NCBI GenBank assembly: GCA_964517495.1
Contig: CAZFER010000017.1
Coordinates: 26,728 to 90,727 of the forward strand
DNA from: CAZFER01 sp964517495
Lineage (GTDB): Bacteria > Hinthialibacterota > Hinthialibacteria > Hinthialibacterales > Hinthialibacteraceae
DNA: 64,000 nt
Direction: 5' to 3'
A program made the translations under genes and the position numbers. Below, piece by piece: positions 1-8,162 of the stretch. The notes under the pieces were generated by a model. The model worked only from the letters and a program-made list of their open reading frames with translations, did not search any database and was not told the DNA's origin. How positions within the stretch are numbered: the stretch's first letter is position 1; each line of letters opens with the position of its first letter.

Positions 1-905
1 TGGAATTTTCTACGGCCTGCTTGCTCAAGGGTTTTTAAGTGTTCGAGGAATTCCTTTAAGGGATGGTTTCCTTGTTGGTTTGAAACGCTTTCGGAAAAGG
101 CTTCATAATTACTTTCGATCAGGTGAATATCTCTGTTCTTATCTTGAATATCCCCCAAAATGTCTTGCAATTTCTTGCAGTCTTTCCGCACAGCCTCCAT
201 CCGGTCATCATAACAGGTTTGAAATAACTCGCACAAATAACGAAAGCGCTTGTTTTTGATTCTTAATTCATGAAGCAACGTAGCTGGGGCATCTTCCACT
301 CTGCCCCGATATCCCAGAACGACGTCATAAGCGGTCAATATTAATTGAGGGGCTATATCACGCACGATAGGAGGGTGATGGCATTGAAATGTATCTCCCA
401 TGATTTGTTTGAAGAAGGATTGTTTCCAGTTTTGATATGCGGGACTGTCAAATTCATCTCGAATTTTCTGCAATCCTACTTGACGTTCTTTTAAGCGGGT
501 TTCAATAAGTAATTTTATCGCGGGATACATGGACTCAGGTAAAGTGGATTCACTTTCTTTTAAGAATTCAACAAATGTGTCAATATCGCGTACTTCACCC
601 AGTAATCGCGCAATTCGTTTCAATTCTTTCAATATGGGATTGATGGCATTTTTGCCGAATAAAGGCTTTACCGCACGCAAATATGCCCTTAATCGGCGAA
701 TTGAAACTCGCATTCTGTGAAGATCCTCGATGTCTACACCCTTCTTTGTTCCTTCTTCACGGCTAATAATTTCTTCAAATAAATTGATGATGATTTTTTT
801 GGATGCTATATCGATTGTATCATAGGGATGAACAGGTTTTTTCAAAATATCCGGAAATATGATTTCATTCGATTCCTGAAGAGTAGAAGCCTCACTCATA
901 GTCAT
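1..905 (-). CDS. CHAD-domain protein (partial, C-terminus off the window)
   Basis: An open frame of about 301 codons runs off the left edge. It starts at ATG 905-903 or the in-frame ATG at 899. Two blocks are diagnostic of CHAD (conserved histidine alpha-helical domain): an early helix reading HRMRVSIRRLRAYL, and a later one reading LHELRIKNKRFRYL followed by LQDILGDIQD. The conserved histidines and surrounding Arg/Lys are the residues that coordinate polyphosphate or metals in this family. CHAD proteins are known to associate with polyphosphate granules; that role here is inference. The start overlaps the stop of the upstream small gene by four bases (ATGA), implying translational coupling. 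No CYTH (inorganic triphosphatase) domain precedes CHAD, so this is a stand-alone CHAD protein as far as visible. Confidence 0.85.
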   Translation of the reverse strand, partial: MTMSEASTLQESNEIIFPDILKKPVHPYDTIDIASKKIIINLFEEIISREEGTKKGVDIEDLHRMRVSIRRLRAYLRAVKPLFGKNAINPILKELKRIARLLGEVRDIDTFVEFLKESESTLPESMYPAIKLLIETRLKERQVGLQKIRDEFDSPAYQNWKQSFFKQIMGDTFQCHHPPIVRDIAPQLILTAYDVVLGYRGRVEDAPATLLHELRIKNKRFRYLCELFQTCYDDRMEAVRKDCKKLQDILGDIQDKNRDIHLIESNYEAFSESVSNQQGNHPLKEFLEHLKTLEQAGRRKF

Positions 906-1258
906 TTTGATTGAACCAGTCCTTCTATTTTAACCATCATTTTCAAATAACGCTTATATAACCGAAGAAATTTCAAATCCTTATCATCTGAGTGTGAAAC
1001 AATCTTTTTTTGAATATAAGCCATCTTATCCAGATGCTTGTTTATTTTCCGTTGTTTCTCATTATCGAGGATTGATAAAACTTTGTTGTTATTCTTTAAA
1101 ATCTCGAGAGCAGCACTTTTGAGTGTCAAAATTTCCTCCGCCAATCGATCCAATGCTTTATCCGCGTCTCTTTCAAGCACTTTCAACATGGCCTGATGAG
1201 CCGATAAACGATCCTTGCACTGCTTTTTTGTGTTGACAACTTTGTTTTTTAAAGGCAT
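902..1258 (-). CDS. small all-helical protein coupled to the CHAD gene
   Basis: A 118-residue product, strongly basic and rich in Lys, Leu and Glu. Heptad-like spacing suggests two or three long helices or a coiled coil. There is no signal peptide and no membrane segment. I do not recognise the family. Its stop codon overlaps the start of the CHAD gene (ATGA), so the two are very probably co-translated. A helical basic partner next to CHAD could bind polyphosphate or the CHAD protein itself, but that is only inference from position and charge. Codon use resembles neighbouring genes, so it looks like a real gene rather than a chance frame. Confidence 0.65.
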   Translation of the reverse strand: MPLKNKVVNTKKQCKDRLSAHQAMLKVLERDADKALDRLAEEILTLKSAALEILKNNNKVLSILDNEKQRKINKHLDKMAYIQKKIVSHSDDKDLKFLRLYKRYLKMMVKIEGLVQSK

Positions 1259-1467
1259 AAGAGACTATCCATTTTATTTCATTGAATTCATATAACTCAA
1301 TTATAACAAATCTCCAACAATTATTTAATTCATTTAATTCATGAATCACGTTTTTAACATTTGGTCTGTGAGGTATTATTCTTTTTCTTTTCCCCTTGTT
1401 CATAAGGAAAGGAGAGGGTAGAATTCGCTCTCGCGAATAAAAAACAATTGATTATACGGAGAGAAAA

Positions 1468-1725
1468 ATGGCTCACGTTAAAAGTGGTGGTGGAAAACAG
1501 AGAAACGGTCGCGATAGTAATGCGAAACGGTTGGGAGTCAAACGGTTTGGCGGCCAAAAAGTCAATGCAGGCACCATTATTGTTCGGCAGCGTGGAACCA
1601 AATTCCATCCAGGTGAAAACGTTGGCCGTGGTGGTGATGATACATTATTCGCATTGGTTACTGGCCATGTTAAATTTGAGAGTCGGCGCAACCGAAAATT
1701 CGTAACTATTGTACCTGCTGCCTAA
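1468..1725 (+). CDS. rpmA: 50S ribosomal protein L27
   Basis: An 85-residue protein with the L27 signature throughout: the N-terminal GGG..RNGRDS block, KRFGGQKVNAGTIIVRQRGTKFHPG in the centre, then the GRGGDDTLFA and GHVKFE blocks. The N-terminus reads MAHVKSGGGKQRNGRDS, so no long cleaved leader of the Firmicutes type is present. The start is fixed by a GGAGAG ribosome-binding site at 1458-1463; an ATG 20 bases upstream lies in a different frame. In most bacteria rpmA follows rplU (L21) and precedes obgE. Here neither is adjacent: the gene is flanked by a minus-strand gene and an unrelated reductase, and ends in its own terminator, so it is a monocistronic unit. Confidence 0.97.
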   Translation: MAHVKSGGGKQRNGRDSNAKRLGVKRFGGQKVNAGTIIVRQRGTKFHPGENVGRGGDDTLFALVTGHVKFESRRNRKFVTIVPAA

Positions 1726-1752
1726 ACCCGTTTTTAGACAAGATTATCTCTG

Positions 1753-1776
1753 AAAAGCCCCATCGTTGGGGCTTTT
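1753..1776 (+). terminator. rho-independent terminator after rpmA
   Basis: Nine-base-pair stem AAAAGCCCC (1753-1761) with GGGGCTTTT (1768-1776) and a six-base loop. The T-run is part of the descending arm. It lies 28 bases after the rpmA stop. Confidence 0.9.
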
Positions 1777-1855
1777 CTTGTTTCACTTTAAAGATTAAAT
1801 TGTTAAAATTGCTACGGTTTATCTTCAATTATTCAAAGTGGTTTGGAACTCAAAC

Positions 1856-2809
1856 ATGATCCGTTATCTCATCTTTGGAGCAGGAGCGATTGGTACCCTT
1901 ATAGGAGGGTTGCTTGCTGGTGCGGGTCATCAAGTTACGTTTATTGGCCGCAAATGGAATGTAGAAGGCATACGAAATAATGGCATCCGCATACAGGGTG
2001 TTTGGGGCGAACATACGATTCCACCCCAACCGGCTTATGAATCGGTCGAACAAATCCCTGAATCGGCTCGGAATTTTGACCAGGTTCTCATCTGTGTAAA
2101 AGCATTCTCAACGGCTGAAGCCATCTCAGCATGCAAACCGCTTTTGAATGAATCCACTTTAGTTATATCATTCCAAAATGGCTATGGCAATTGTCAACTC
2201 ATCGCTGAGCATATTGGATGGCACCATACTTTGGGAGCACGAGTCATTACAGGAGCTGAACTTCGTGAGTCTGGAATGATTCATGTTACTGTTCATGCTG
2301 ATTCGGTTCGATTGGGGCATTACTATCGTGATTTCCCAATGCAACACCTTGAATCCATTGCGCTTACCATGAAAGAAGCAGGGATCCCCATCGAAGCCAC
2401 AGAACAATTGGAGCAATTTATCTGGGCGAAGATTGTATATAATGCGGCGCTAAACCCAACCGGTGCTTTATTGGGTGTTACCTATGGTCAACTTGCAGAA
2501 AATGAAGAAACCCAGCAGGTAATGAAGCATATAGTCAATGAAGCTTTTTCAGTTACCAAGGCACATGGGATCAAGCAGTTTTGGGACAGTGCGGATGAGT
2601 ATCTAGAAGCCTTTTACCAAAAGATGATTCCTCCCACGGCAGCTCATTTCCCTTCCATGTTGCGTGATTTGGAAAAGAAACGCCGCACTGAGATTGATGT
2701 GCTCAACGGTGCCATATCGAAATTAGGAAAGGAAAAACAAATACCCACTCCTTATAACGATACCATCACATCCTTAATTCGTTTTCGTGAAAGTCTTACA
2801 TTGTCATGA
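1856..2809 (+). CDS. panE: 2-dehydropantoate 2-reductase (ketopantoate reductase, PanE/ApbA family)
   Basis: A 317-residue protein from ATG 1856; a GTG at 1838 in frame would only add six non-conserved residues before the Rossmann strand. The dinucleotide fold starts at once with GAGAIG at residues 8-13. The family catalytic region WAKIVYNAALNPTGAL gives Lys192, Asn196 and Asn200, the expected catalytic lysine and substrate-binding asparagines. A C-terminal helix reads RRTEIDVLNGAI, with the conserved acidic residue and Asn. The family reduces 2-dehydropantoate to pantoate with NADPH in coenzyme A synthesis, but many members act on other 2-oxoacids. No panB or panC is nearby. The stop overlaps the start of the next gene (ATGA), which suggests coupling to polyamine chemistry instead; the exact substrate is open. 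Confidence 0.85.
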   Translation: MIRYLIFGAGAIGTLIGGLLAGAGHQVTFIGRKWNVEGIRNNGIRIQGVWGEHTIPPQPAYESVEQIPESARNFDQVLICVKAFSTAEAISACKPLLNESTLVISFQNGYGNCQLIAEHIGWHHTLGARVITGAELRESGMIHVTVHADSVRLGHYYRDFPMQHLESIALTMKEAGIPIEATEQLEQFIWAKIVYNAALNPTGALLGVTYGQLAENEETQQVMKHIVNEAFSVTKAHGIKQFWDSADEYLEAFYQKMIPPTAAHFPSMLRDLEKKRRTEIDVLNGAISKLGKEKQIPTPYNDTITSLIRFRESLTLS

Positions 2810-3975
2810 TTCAATCGGATCGAATCCCACTTTCAGAATCACTTCAATTTCTAGCAGAACTGGCTCAGGCCATTCAACTTAGGGAAGGAGCAGAAGGTGT
2901 ATCCAATGCATTATGGTGCCTTCATCGACGGCAGATTGAATCAACGCGCACATGGGCTCGTCAAACCCATATCCCCGTCCCTGTATTAGCGGCATTGCGC
3001 CGTGAACTGGAAAAGCGGGATATTATCAAACCCGCTCAAAAGTTTGAGTTTACTAAAACCGGCCGGGTTTGGATGCAAAGACTTTTCGGTCAGGCAACAT
3101 TGCCGAATTCCCAGTGTCCATCCTGTTTAGGAAAAGGCTATATTTTTCCTCCATCGGTTTTGCCGGTTTTGGAAGAATTTCAGGAATTTTGTAATTCCCG
3201 CCCGCAGTGGGATGTGACATTGGATCAAAGCCACGCCACGCCGGAAACAGGAGTTAGTAAGGCTTTGTTTTTATTGGAGAAAGGTTTGTTGGGACATTCA
3301 CTTTTTTTTCTAGGGGACGACGATGGCATTTCAGCCGCCTGCTATTTAATGCGCAAGCATTTTATTGACCCTGAACATCAATGTGGGCCTATTTCCGTAT
3401 GTGACATCGATCCACGCTATTTAACGGGGATTAGAGATATAAGTTCAGGTTTTATAAATACTTATGAATATGATGTTCGAAATGAATTTCCCGATGAACT
3501 TTATGAATCCCATCAAGTGGCCTTAACGGATCCAGCCTATACAAACAATGCAATTACGGCCTTTTCTTTTCGTTGTGCGAATGCGCTAAAACTTAATGGG
3601 GCTTTTTTATTGTCCATTCCAATCTCTGATTCAAATACACTTTGGGAGATCGAGAGCAATCTATTAAAAATTGGCTTTTCCATTCGTGAAATTCACCCCA
3701 ATTTTAATGAATACCTTGGCGCGTCCATTCATGCCCATGCATCCAGCCTGATCTACGGGGAAAAGATCAGACCATCACCTGATAAATCCATTCAATTGCG
3801 TTATACTCCTTTTTATACGGGTGACTTAAAATCAACCGGTGGTCTTTATGAATGTACGTTATGTTCCACCACTTTTTTAGTGGGGCCAGAAAGTGAATAT
3901 TTAACCATACAAGATTTAAAGCAAGCGGGTTGTGATGAATGCGGGAACACATCATTCCGCAAAGTAAAAAAATGA
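2806..3975 (+). CDS. bpsA: BpsA-family branched-chain polyamine synthase (DUF43)
   Basis: A 389-residue protein. Residues 1-95 form a winged-helix-like region. CPSCLGKG at 104-111 is the Cys-x2-Cys motif found before the catalytic domain in this family. The catalytic Rossmann-type aminopropyltransferase domain follows, with GDDDGIS at 170-176 and TDPAYT at 241-246, matching the acidic GDDD and DPxY motifs of N4-bis(aminopropyl)spermidine synthase. The C-terminus adds a further CTLC...CDEC pair, probably a zinc ribbon. Characterised members from Thermococcus and Thermus transfer aminopropyl groups from decarboxylated SAM to internal nitrogens of spermidine, giving branched polyamines associated with heat tolerance. 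The start ATG overlaps the upstream stop by four bases. Family assignment is firm; the product made here is inferred. Confidence 0.82.
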   Translation: MIQSDRIPLSESLQFLAELAQAIQLREGAEGVSNALWCLHRRQIESTRTWARQTHIPVPVLAALRRELEKRDIIKPAQKFEFTKTGRVWMQRLFGQATLPNSQCPSCLGKGYIFPPSVLPVLEEFQEFCNSRPQWDVTLDQSHATPETGVSKALFLLEKGLLGHSLFFLGDDDGISAACYLMRKHFIDPEHQCGPISVCDIDPRYLTGIRDISSGFINTYEYDVRNEFPDELYESHQVALTDPAYTNNAITAFSFRCANALKLNGAFLLSIPISDSNTLWEIESNLLKIGFSIREIHPNFNEYLGASIHAHASSLIYGEKIRPSPDKSIQLRYTPFYTGDLKSTGGLYECTLCSTTFLVGPESEYLTIQDLKQAGCDECGNTSFRKVKK

Positions 3976-4103
3976 ATCCAAAGATATTGGCACACAAGCA
4001 GTTTTGCACCTATTATATACCATTATATAGTTAAACAGACACAATACAGAAATGTTTACATAGACATCAATGACGCCATTGATTAATAAAAGGGGATAGG
4101 ATT

Positions 4104-6587
4104 ATGAAAAAGAAACAGACGTATGGGATTATCCTGGTAGTGATAGGACTAGCGATAGTAGGGGCATTACATCAATTTGTCTTCGCCCAAATCAAAGCTG
4201 ATTGGACCAATTACGAACAAGAATTAAATCAGCTCTCTTCAAGGTATAAAACGATTGTTACAACGGTGAAGAAAGAAGAAGAGTCTGGAGTAACAACACC
4301 TCGTGATCGTCTTCCCACCAAAATGACTGAAATTATTCAGTCCATTCAGGATAAAATAGAATCTGATAAAGAGAATTTCCAAGTACTGGACAGCAAATTA
4401 AAACTTATCGAGCATTTTGATCCTTCAGCAAACTATCGTGATCAAATCCTGACGAGAATTGATGAAATTCAGCGTCTGGAAAATACCACGAAAGTTACTG
4501 AGTTGAATGTAAGCAGTGCGTGGGGTGTTAATCACGGCATTCGTTCAGGCCGATTCAGTAAAGGATTTTATGCCTCCAATGGCCGTTCCATCGCTTATTC
4601 CAATATTTTGGATGGCCGTTCTGTGATTAATCCACGAAAAGGAACAATTGAGTTTTGGGTTAAACCGGAGTGGGATCCCACCGATACGGATATCCAACAC
4701 AAGTGCCTTTTTATGGGAATAACCATCCAGCGTTTGGGCCGTGACCGATTGGTTCAGATGGCTGAAGAAGTATCCACTGAGCAAAATCCCTTGAATATCA
4801 ATAGCATTCTTCCTCCTGGCCCCGGTCCCTTTCCAGTGGAAAATATTATCGCTATCTATAAGGGCCAGGGAGCCACTTTAACCTTTGAATTAAGGAACTT
4901 TATTCAACCTCCCAGTACCGTTACCGCTTACATATCCGATTGGAAACCCGATCAATGGTATTATGTTTCCGCCATTTGGGAAGCAAAACGACAGGCCTTG
5001 TATATCAATGGACAAAACAAGGGCGTTCCTTTTGGTTCAGGTGGTTCTATCCGTGATGCCCGCGACGAAGAAGATAGTCTATTCTTTGGTGGCGGAATGA
5101 TGGGTGGCATGGGTGGAATGATGGGTGGCATGGGCGGAATGATGGGTGGCATGGGCGGAATGATGGGCGGCATGGGCGGATTCGGCATGGGCGGTATGAT
5201 GGGCGGCATGGGGGGTATGATGGGTGGCTTTGGCGGCGGCGGCCAACGATTCGGTACGTCAGCCGGCCAAACGTTGACAACGAATATATCCCTGCCTTCC
5301 ATTATCACCAGCGTCTTTGTTGGTGCGGATGAAGAAAACTCCTTTGCAGCAGATTGCACCTTCGATGATTTGCGAATTCAGGACGGTGTTTACATCTCAG
5401 GAACACCAAATGGAGAGCTTCAAAAAAACAGTGCTACTCTTTTAATCGATCATTTCGAAGAAGATATGCCTGATCCTTCAATTCTGCCAGCATTGCTGAC
5501 TAAACTGGATGAGCGGCAAAAAGCTAAACACTTACCTGGCCTGAAGGAATATATCCGTGAACGTTATTCGCAAACGTATGATTGGACCAAACATGCCATC
5601 GGTTTGAATGAAGCTTACCTGACTGAAAATAACCCAACCATGAAAGCAATGCGGGAACTGTATGTTATGGAATACATCCGTGATCATGTAACAGGTTATA
5701 GTATCCCCATGCTTCAAGGCCTTTTGGAAATTGATCCTAAAAACCATGGCAAGGAAGATTACCACCGCATTGTTGAATTCCAAAAATTATGTCAGGACTT
5801 GGCCCAACAAGCCGTTGACGACCGGTTGATCTCCATTAATGACGTTATTTATAAAGGCCAAAGTTATAACGTGGACGATGATGAATTGCGCGGGTTTTTC
5901 CGGCAAGAACGTGAAGAACTGCGTATGGAACTCTTTGGTGACGATAACATCTATCTTCGTGCCAACCTGACCTCTGCTGGTGGCTATGGAATGGGTATGA
6001 TGGGCGGCGGTATGATGGGTGGTGGCATGATGGGCGGCGGCATGATGGGCGGCTTCGGCTATGGCATGGGGGGTATGATGGGCGGAGGTGTCAGTATTGA
6101 TATGTTCAAACGGCCGGATGGTTCCATGAATGTCGCCATGTTGAATAAAATGGAAATCTTTGATCCCGACGATCCCAGTGGCGAAGCGTTGCTGACTACA
6201 ATTGACCAAAAAATCGCTTTGCTCGAGCGAATCGAAAAGATGAAGGAAGATTTCAAACTTTACATGAAATACCATCGTGATGAACTAATACCGCCTCAAA
6301 TCATCGATGAATTTAACAAGACCATGGAAGAAACCAATCAAGATTATTATATTAAGCGTTCGCTAACCTTGGACTTGGACTCTGGATACAATCAAGTCAT
6401 GAATTACTTTTATAATCTTGAATTTGGTCCTCGTATTAATACCATTAACAACCTTATTATGACCAAAATGCAAGAGAATGATGCCATTAACGCTGTTTTG
6501 GATGTGGAAAGTCATTTTCTGGAAAAGTTACAGGAAGACCAAACCGATTCGACATCTCCTTCCACTTCAGCTATTGGTATGAACTAA
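4104..6587 (+). CDS. membrane-anchored LamG-like protein with two Gly/Met-rich repeat tracts
   Basis: An 827-residue protein. Residues 1-29 form a lysine-led membrane anchor or uncleaved signal; a helical stretch follows to about 130. A concanavalin-A/LamG-like domain follows (GTIEFWVKPEW, then WYYVSAIWEAKRQALYINGQ, then FDDLRIQDGVY). Residues about 330-380 interrupt this domain with tandem MMGGMGG heptads, and residues about 627-660 carry MMGGG pentads. The remaining C-terminal half is alpha-helical and charged. Gly/Met tracts of this type could bind copper or silver ions or form a flexible glycine loop; neither is shown. The start is ATG 4104 after an AGGGGATAGG stretch. It lies 63 bases upstream of the PBP4-type gene on the same strand, so an envelope role is likely. 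I do not recognise a named family for the whole protein. Confidence 0.7.
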   Translation: MKKKQTYGIILVVIGLAIVGALHQFVFAQIKADWTNYEQELNQLSSRYKTIVTTVKKEEESGVTTPRDRLPTKMTEIIQSIQDKIESDKENFQVLDSKLKLIEHFDPSANYRDQILTRIDEIQRLENTTKVTELNVSSAWGVNHGIRSGRFSKGFYASNGRSIAYSNILDGRSVINPRKGTIEFWVKPEWDPTDTDIQHKCLFMGITIQRLGRDRLVQMAEEVSTEQNPLNINSILPPGPGPFPVENIIAIYKGQGATLTFELRNFIQPPSTVTAYISDWKPDQWYYVSAIWEAKRQALYINGQNKGVPFGSGGSIRDARDEEDSLFFGGGMMGGMGGMMGGMGGMMGGMGGMMGGMGGFGMGGMMGGMGGMMGGFGGGGQRFGTSAGQTLTTNISLPSIITSVFVGADEENSFAADCTFDDLRIQDGVYISGTPNGELQKNSATLLIDHFEEDMPDPSILPALLTKLDERQKAKHLPGLKEYIRERYSQTYDWTKHAIGLNEAYLTENNPTMKAMRELYVMEYIRDHVTGYSIPMLQGLLEIDPKNHGKEDYHRIVEFQKLCQDLAQQAVDDRLISINDVIYKGQSYNVDDDELRGFFRQEREELRMELFGDDNIYLRANLTSAGGYGMGMMGGGMMGGGMMGGGMMGGFGYGMGGMMGGGVSIDMFKRPDGSMNVAMLNKMEIFDPDDPSGEALLTTIDQKIALLERIEKMKEDFKLYMKYHRDELIPPQIIDEFNKTMEETNQDYYIKRSLTLDLDSGYNQVMNYFYNLEFGPRINTINNLIMTKMQENDAINAVLDVESHFLEKLQEDQTDSTSPSTSAIGMN
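5094..5240 (+). repeat. in-frame 21-bp tandem repeats encoding MMGGMGG
   Basis: About six or seven imperfect copies of a 21-bp unit (ATGATGGGTGGCATGGGTGG plus one base) lie inside the LamG-like gene. Third-position differences between copies (GGT/GGC/GGA) show selection on the protein rather than recent DNA duplication alone. The tract is prone to slippage in steps of seven residues, which would keep the frame. Confidence 0.85.
5994..6082 (+). repeat. second Gly/Met tandem tract (15-bp unit, MMGGG)
   Basis: Four to five copies of a 15-bp unit beginning ATGATGGGCGGCGG, followed by a FGYGMGGMMGGG segment. It encodes a second Gly/Met-rich linker in the same protein, with a different period from the first tract. 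Confidence 0.8.
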
Positions 6588-6650
6588 GCCAATTTGGGCT
6601 TATTGGTTAACACGAGTAGAAAGGTAAGCAACTTTTAAATCAAAGCGTGT

Positions 6651-8147
6651 ATGAGTAACCGTACTTCCAAATTCACGATGTTCGTTCCCCGCCTCTCAAA
6701 CATAGTTTGGGGGGCGGTTTATTATTTCATAATTTTCATTATAACGGTTCTTCCGTGTTATGCTTCTCTTCAGACAGAACTGCAATCATTATTTGAAACT
6801 CAATCTCCTGATTTGTCTGAATGGAGCGTGTTGGTTAAAAATCAATCGAGCGGCAAAACGGTATTTTCTCTTTCACCAGAAAGCCGTATCATTCCCGCCT
6901 CGAACATGAAATTGGTCGTGTGTTCCGCTATATTACTCAAACTTGGTCCTGCATTTACGTATGAGACTAAACTATATGCAACTGGCCAACCGGTTGATTC
7001 CAATTTGAATGGTGACCTGATCGTGGTGGGTTCAGGGGATCCAGGTATTGGCGGACGGTTTAACGGAGGGGATATTACTCACACCCTTCGCGAGTGGGCG
7101 GGTAAACTAAAAGAAAAAAAAATAGAAGCAATATCCGGTGATATTATTGGGATTGATGACGTTTTCGATGAAAACCGTTATGGCTTAAACTGGCATCCTG
7201 ACGATTACCCCAATTGGTATGCCGCTGAAATCAGCGGTTTGTCTTTCAACGATGGCTGTATTGATGTCATCATAAAAGGAGGCAGTGCTGCGGGGAGAAG
7301 ACCTTCCATCTCATTAAAGCCGAAAACAAACTACATGACCATTGAAAATGGCGTTCGAACGGTTCGAACACGTAGTGGAGAACGTAAAATTACCTTCACC
7401 CGGGAATCCAAATCCACTCACCTTCGTATCACAGGGGCATTACGAGCTCGGACAACACAGACTCATTGGGCATCAGTACCCAATCCCACCCAATTTTTTT
7501 GTACCGTTTTCAAAGAAACACTTGAGGATGAAAACATTGCGGTAAAAGGAAAAGCCATTGATGGGGATGAGGTAAAACAACTCCCCCTTCACTCAGAATG
7601 GAAATTAGTGAATACTTATCGTTCTCCCCCGTTGAGCCAATTGTTGCGTGTTTGCCTTAAGGACAGCCAAAATTTGTATGCTGAGCATTTTTTAAAAACC
7701 TTGGGATATCATACTTACGGTGAAGGCAGCCTCAAAATGGGAGCTTTAGCCATAAAGGATGTTCTGTTTAAAAACGGCTGTAACATCGATAAAGTGTTTA
7801 TTGCAGATGGATCAGGGCTATCACGTGAAAATCGCTTGAGTGCGGATGGAGTTATCAAAATCCTCAGGTGCATGGCAAAATCACCTCACGCGAAAACATT
7901 CAAAACGGCCTTGTCACGCTCCGGAATCGATGGAACGCTCGAACGGCGTATGAGAAACACAGCAGCCCAGGGCCGAGTTTATGGCAAAACGGGGACATTG
8001 AATGGAGTACGTTCCTTATCTGGATATATTAAATCCAAGAGCGGCAAGGAATACCTTTTTTCGATGATCGCCAATGGACGCAAGCAAGCCTACCGCTTCA
8101 GCCATATCATGGATCAGGCTTGTGTTTTACTTGCTGAAAAAGGATAA
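6651..8147 (+). CDS. dacB: D-alanyl-D-alanine carboxypeptidase/endopeptidase, PBP4 (peptidase S13) family
   Basis: A 498-residue class C penicillin-binding protein. Residues about 19-38 form a hydrophobic signal/anchor ending at CYASL. All three active-site motifs are present: SxxK as Ser84-Asn-Met-Lys87, SxN within DSQNLYAEHFLK in the middle third, and KTG within YGKTGTLNGVRSLSGY near the C-terminus. The long insert between SxxK and SxN, with its GDLIVVGSGDP block, is typical of S13. Such enzymes trim pentapeptides and cut cross-links of periplasmic peptidoglycan. Length matches the family. It is followed after 15 bases by the amidase gene on the same strand and probably shares a transcript with it. 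Confidence 0.93.
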   Translation: MSNRTSKFTMFVPRLSNIVWGAVYYFIIFIITVLPCYASLQTELQSLFETQSPDLSEWSVLVKNQSSGKTVFSLSPESRIIPASNMKLVVCSAILLKLGPAFTYETKLYATGQPVDSNLNGDLIVVGSGDPGIGGRFNGGDITHTLREWAGKLKEKKIEAISGDIIGIDDVFDENRYGLNWHPDDYPNWYAAEISGLSFNDGCIDVIIKGGSAAGRRPSISLKPKTNYMTIENGVRTVRTRSGERKITFTRESKSTHLRITGALRARTTQTHWASVPNPTQFFCTVFKETLEDENIAVKGKAIDGDEVKQLPLHSEWKLVNTYRSPPLSQLLRVCLKDSQNLYAEHFLKTLGYHTYGEGSLKMGALAIKDVLFKNGCNIDKVFIADGSGLSRENRLSADGVIKILRCMAKSPHAKTFKTALSRSGIDGTLERRMRNTAAQGRVYGKTGTLNGVRSLSGYIKSKSGKEYLFSMIANGRKQAYRFSHIMDQACVLLAEKG

Positions 8148-8162
8148 AAGGGATGTGAATTT

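Noticed and set aside
4961..5359. Pro/Ile-rich frame (MPPIIPP repeats) on the minus strand
   Set aside because: Antisense of the MMGGMGG repeats in the LamG-like gene.
5787..6275. His/Ala-rich frame on the minus strand opposite the Gly/Met tract
   Set aside because: The repeats HHAAAHHATTHH arise as antisense of the MMGGG codons; not an independent gene.
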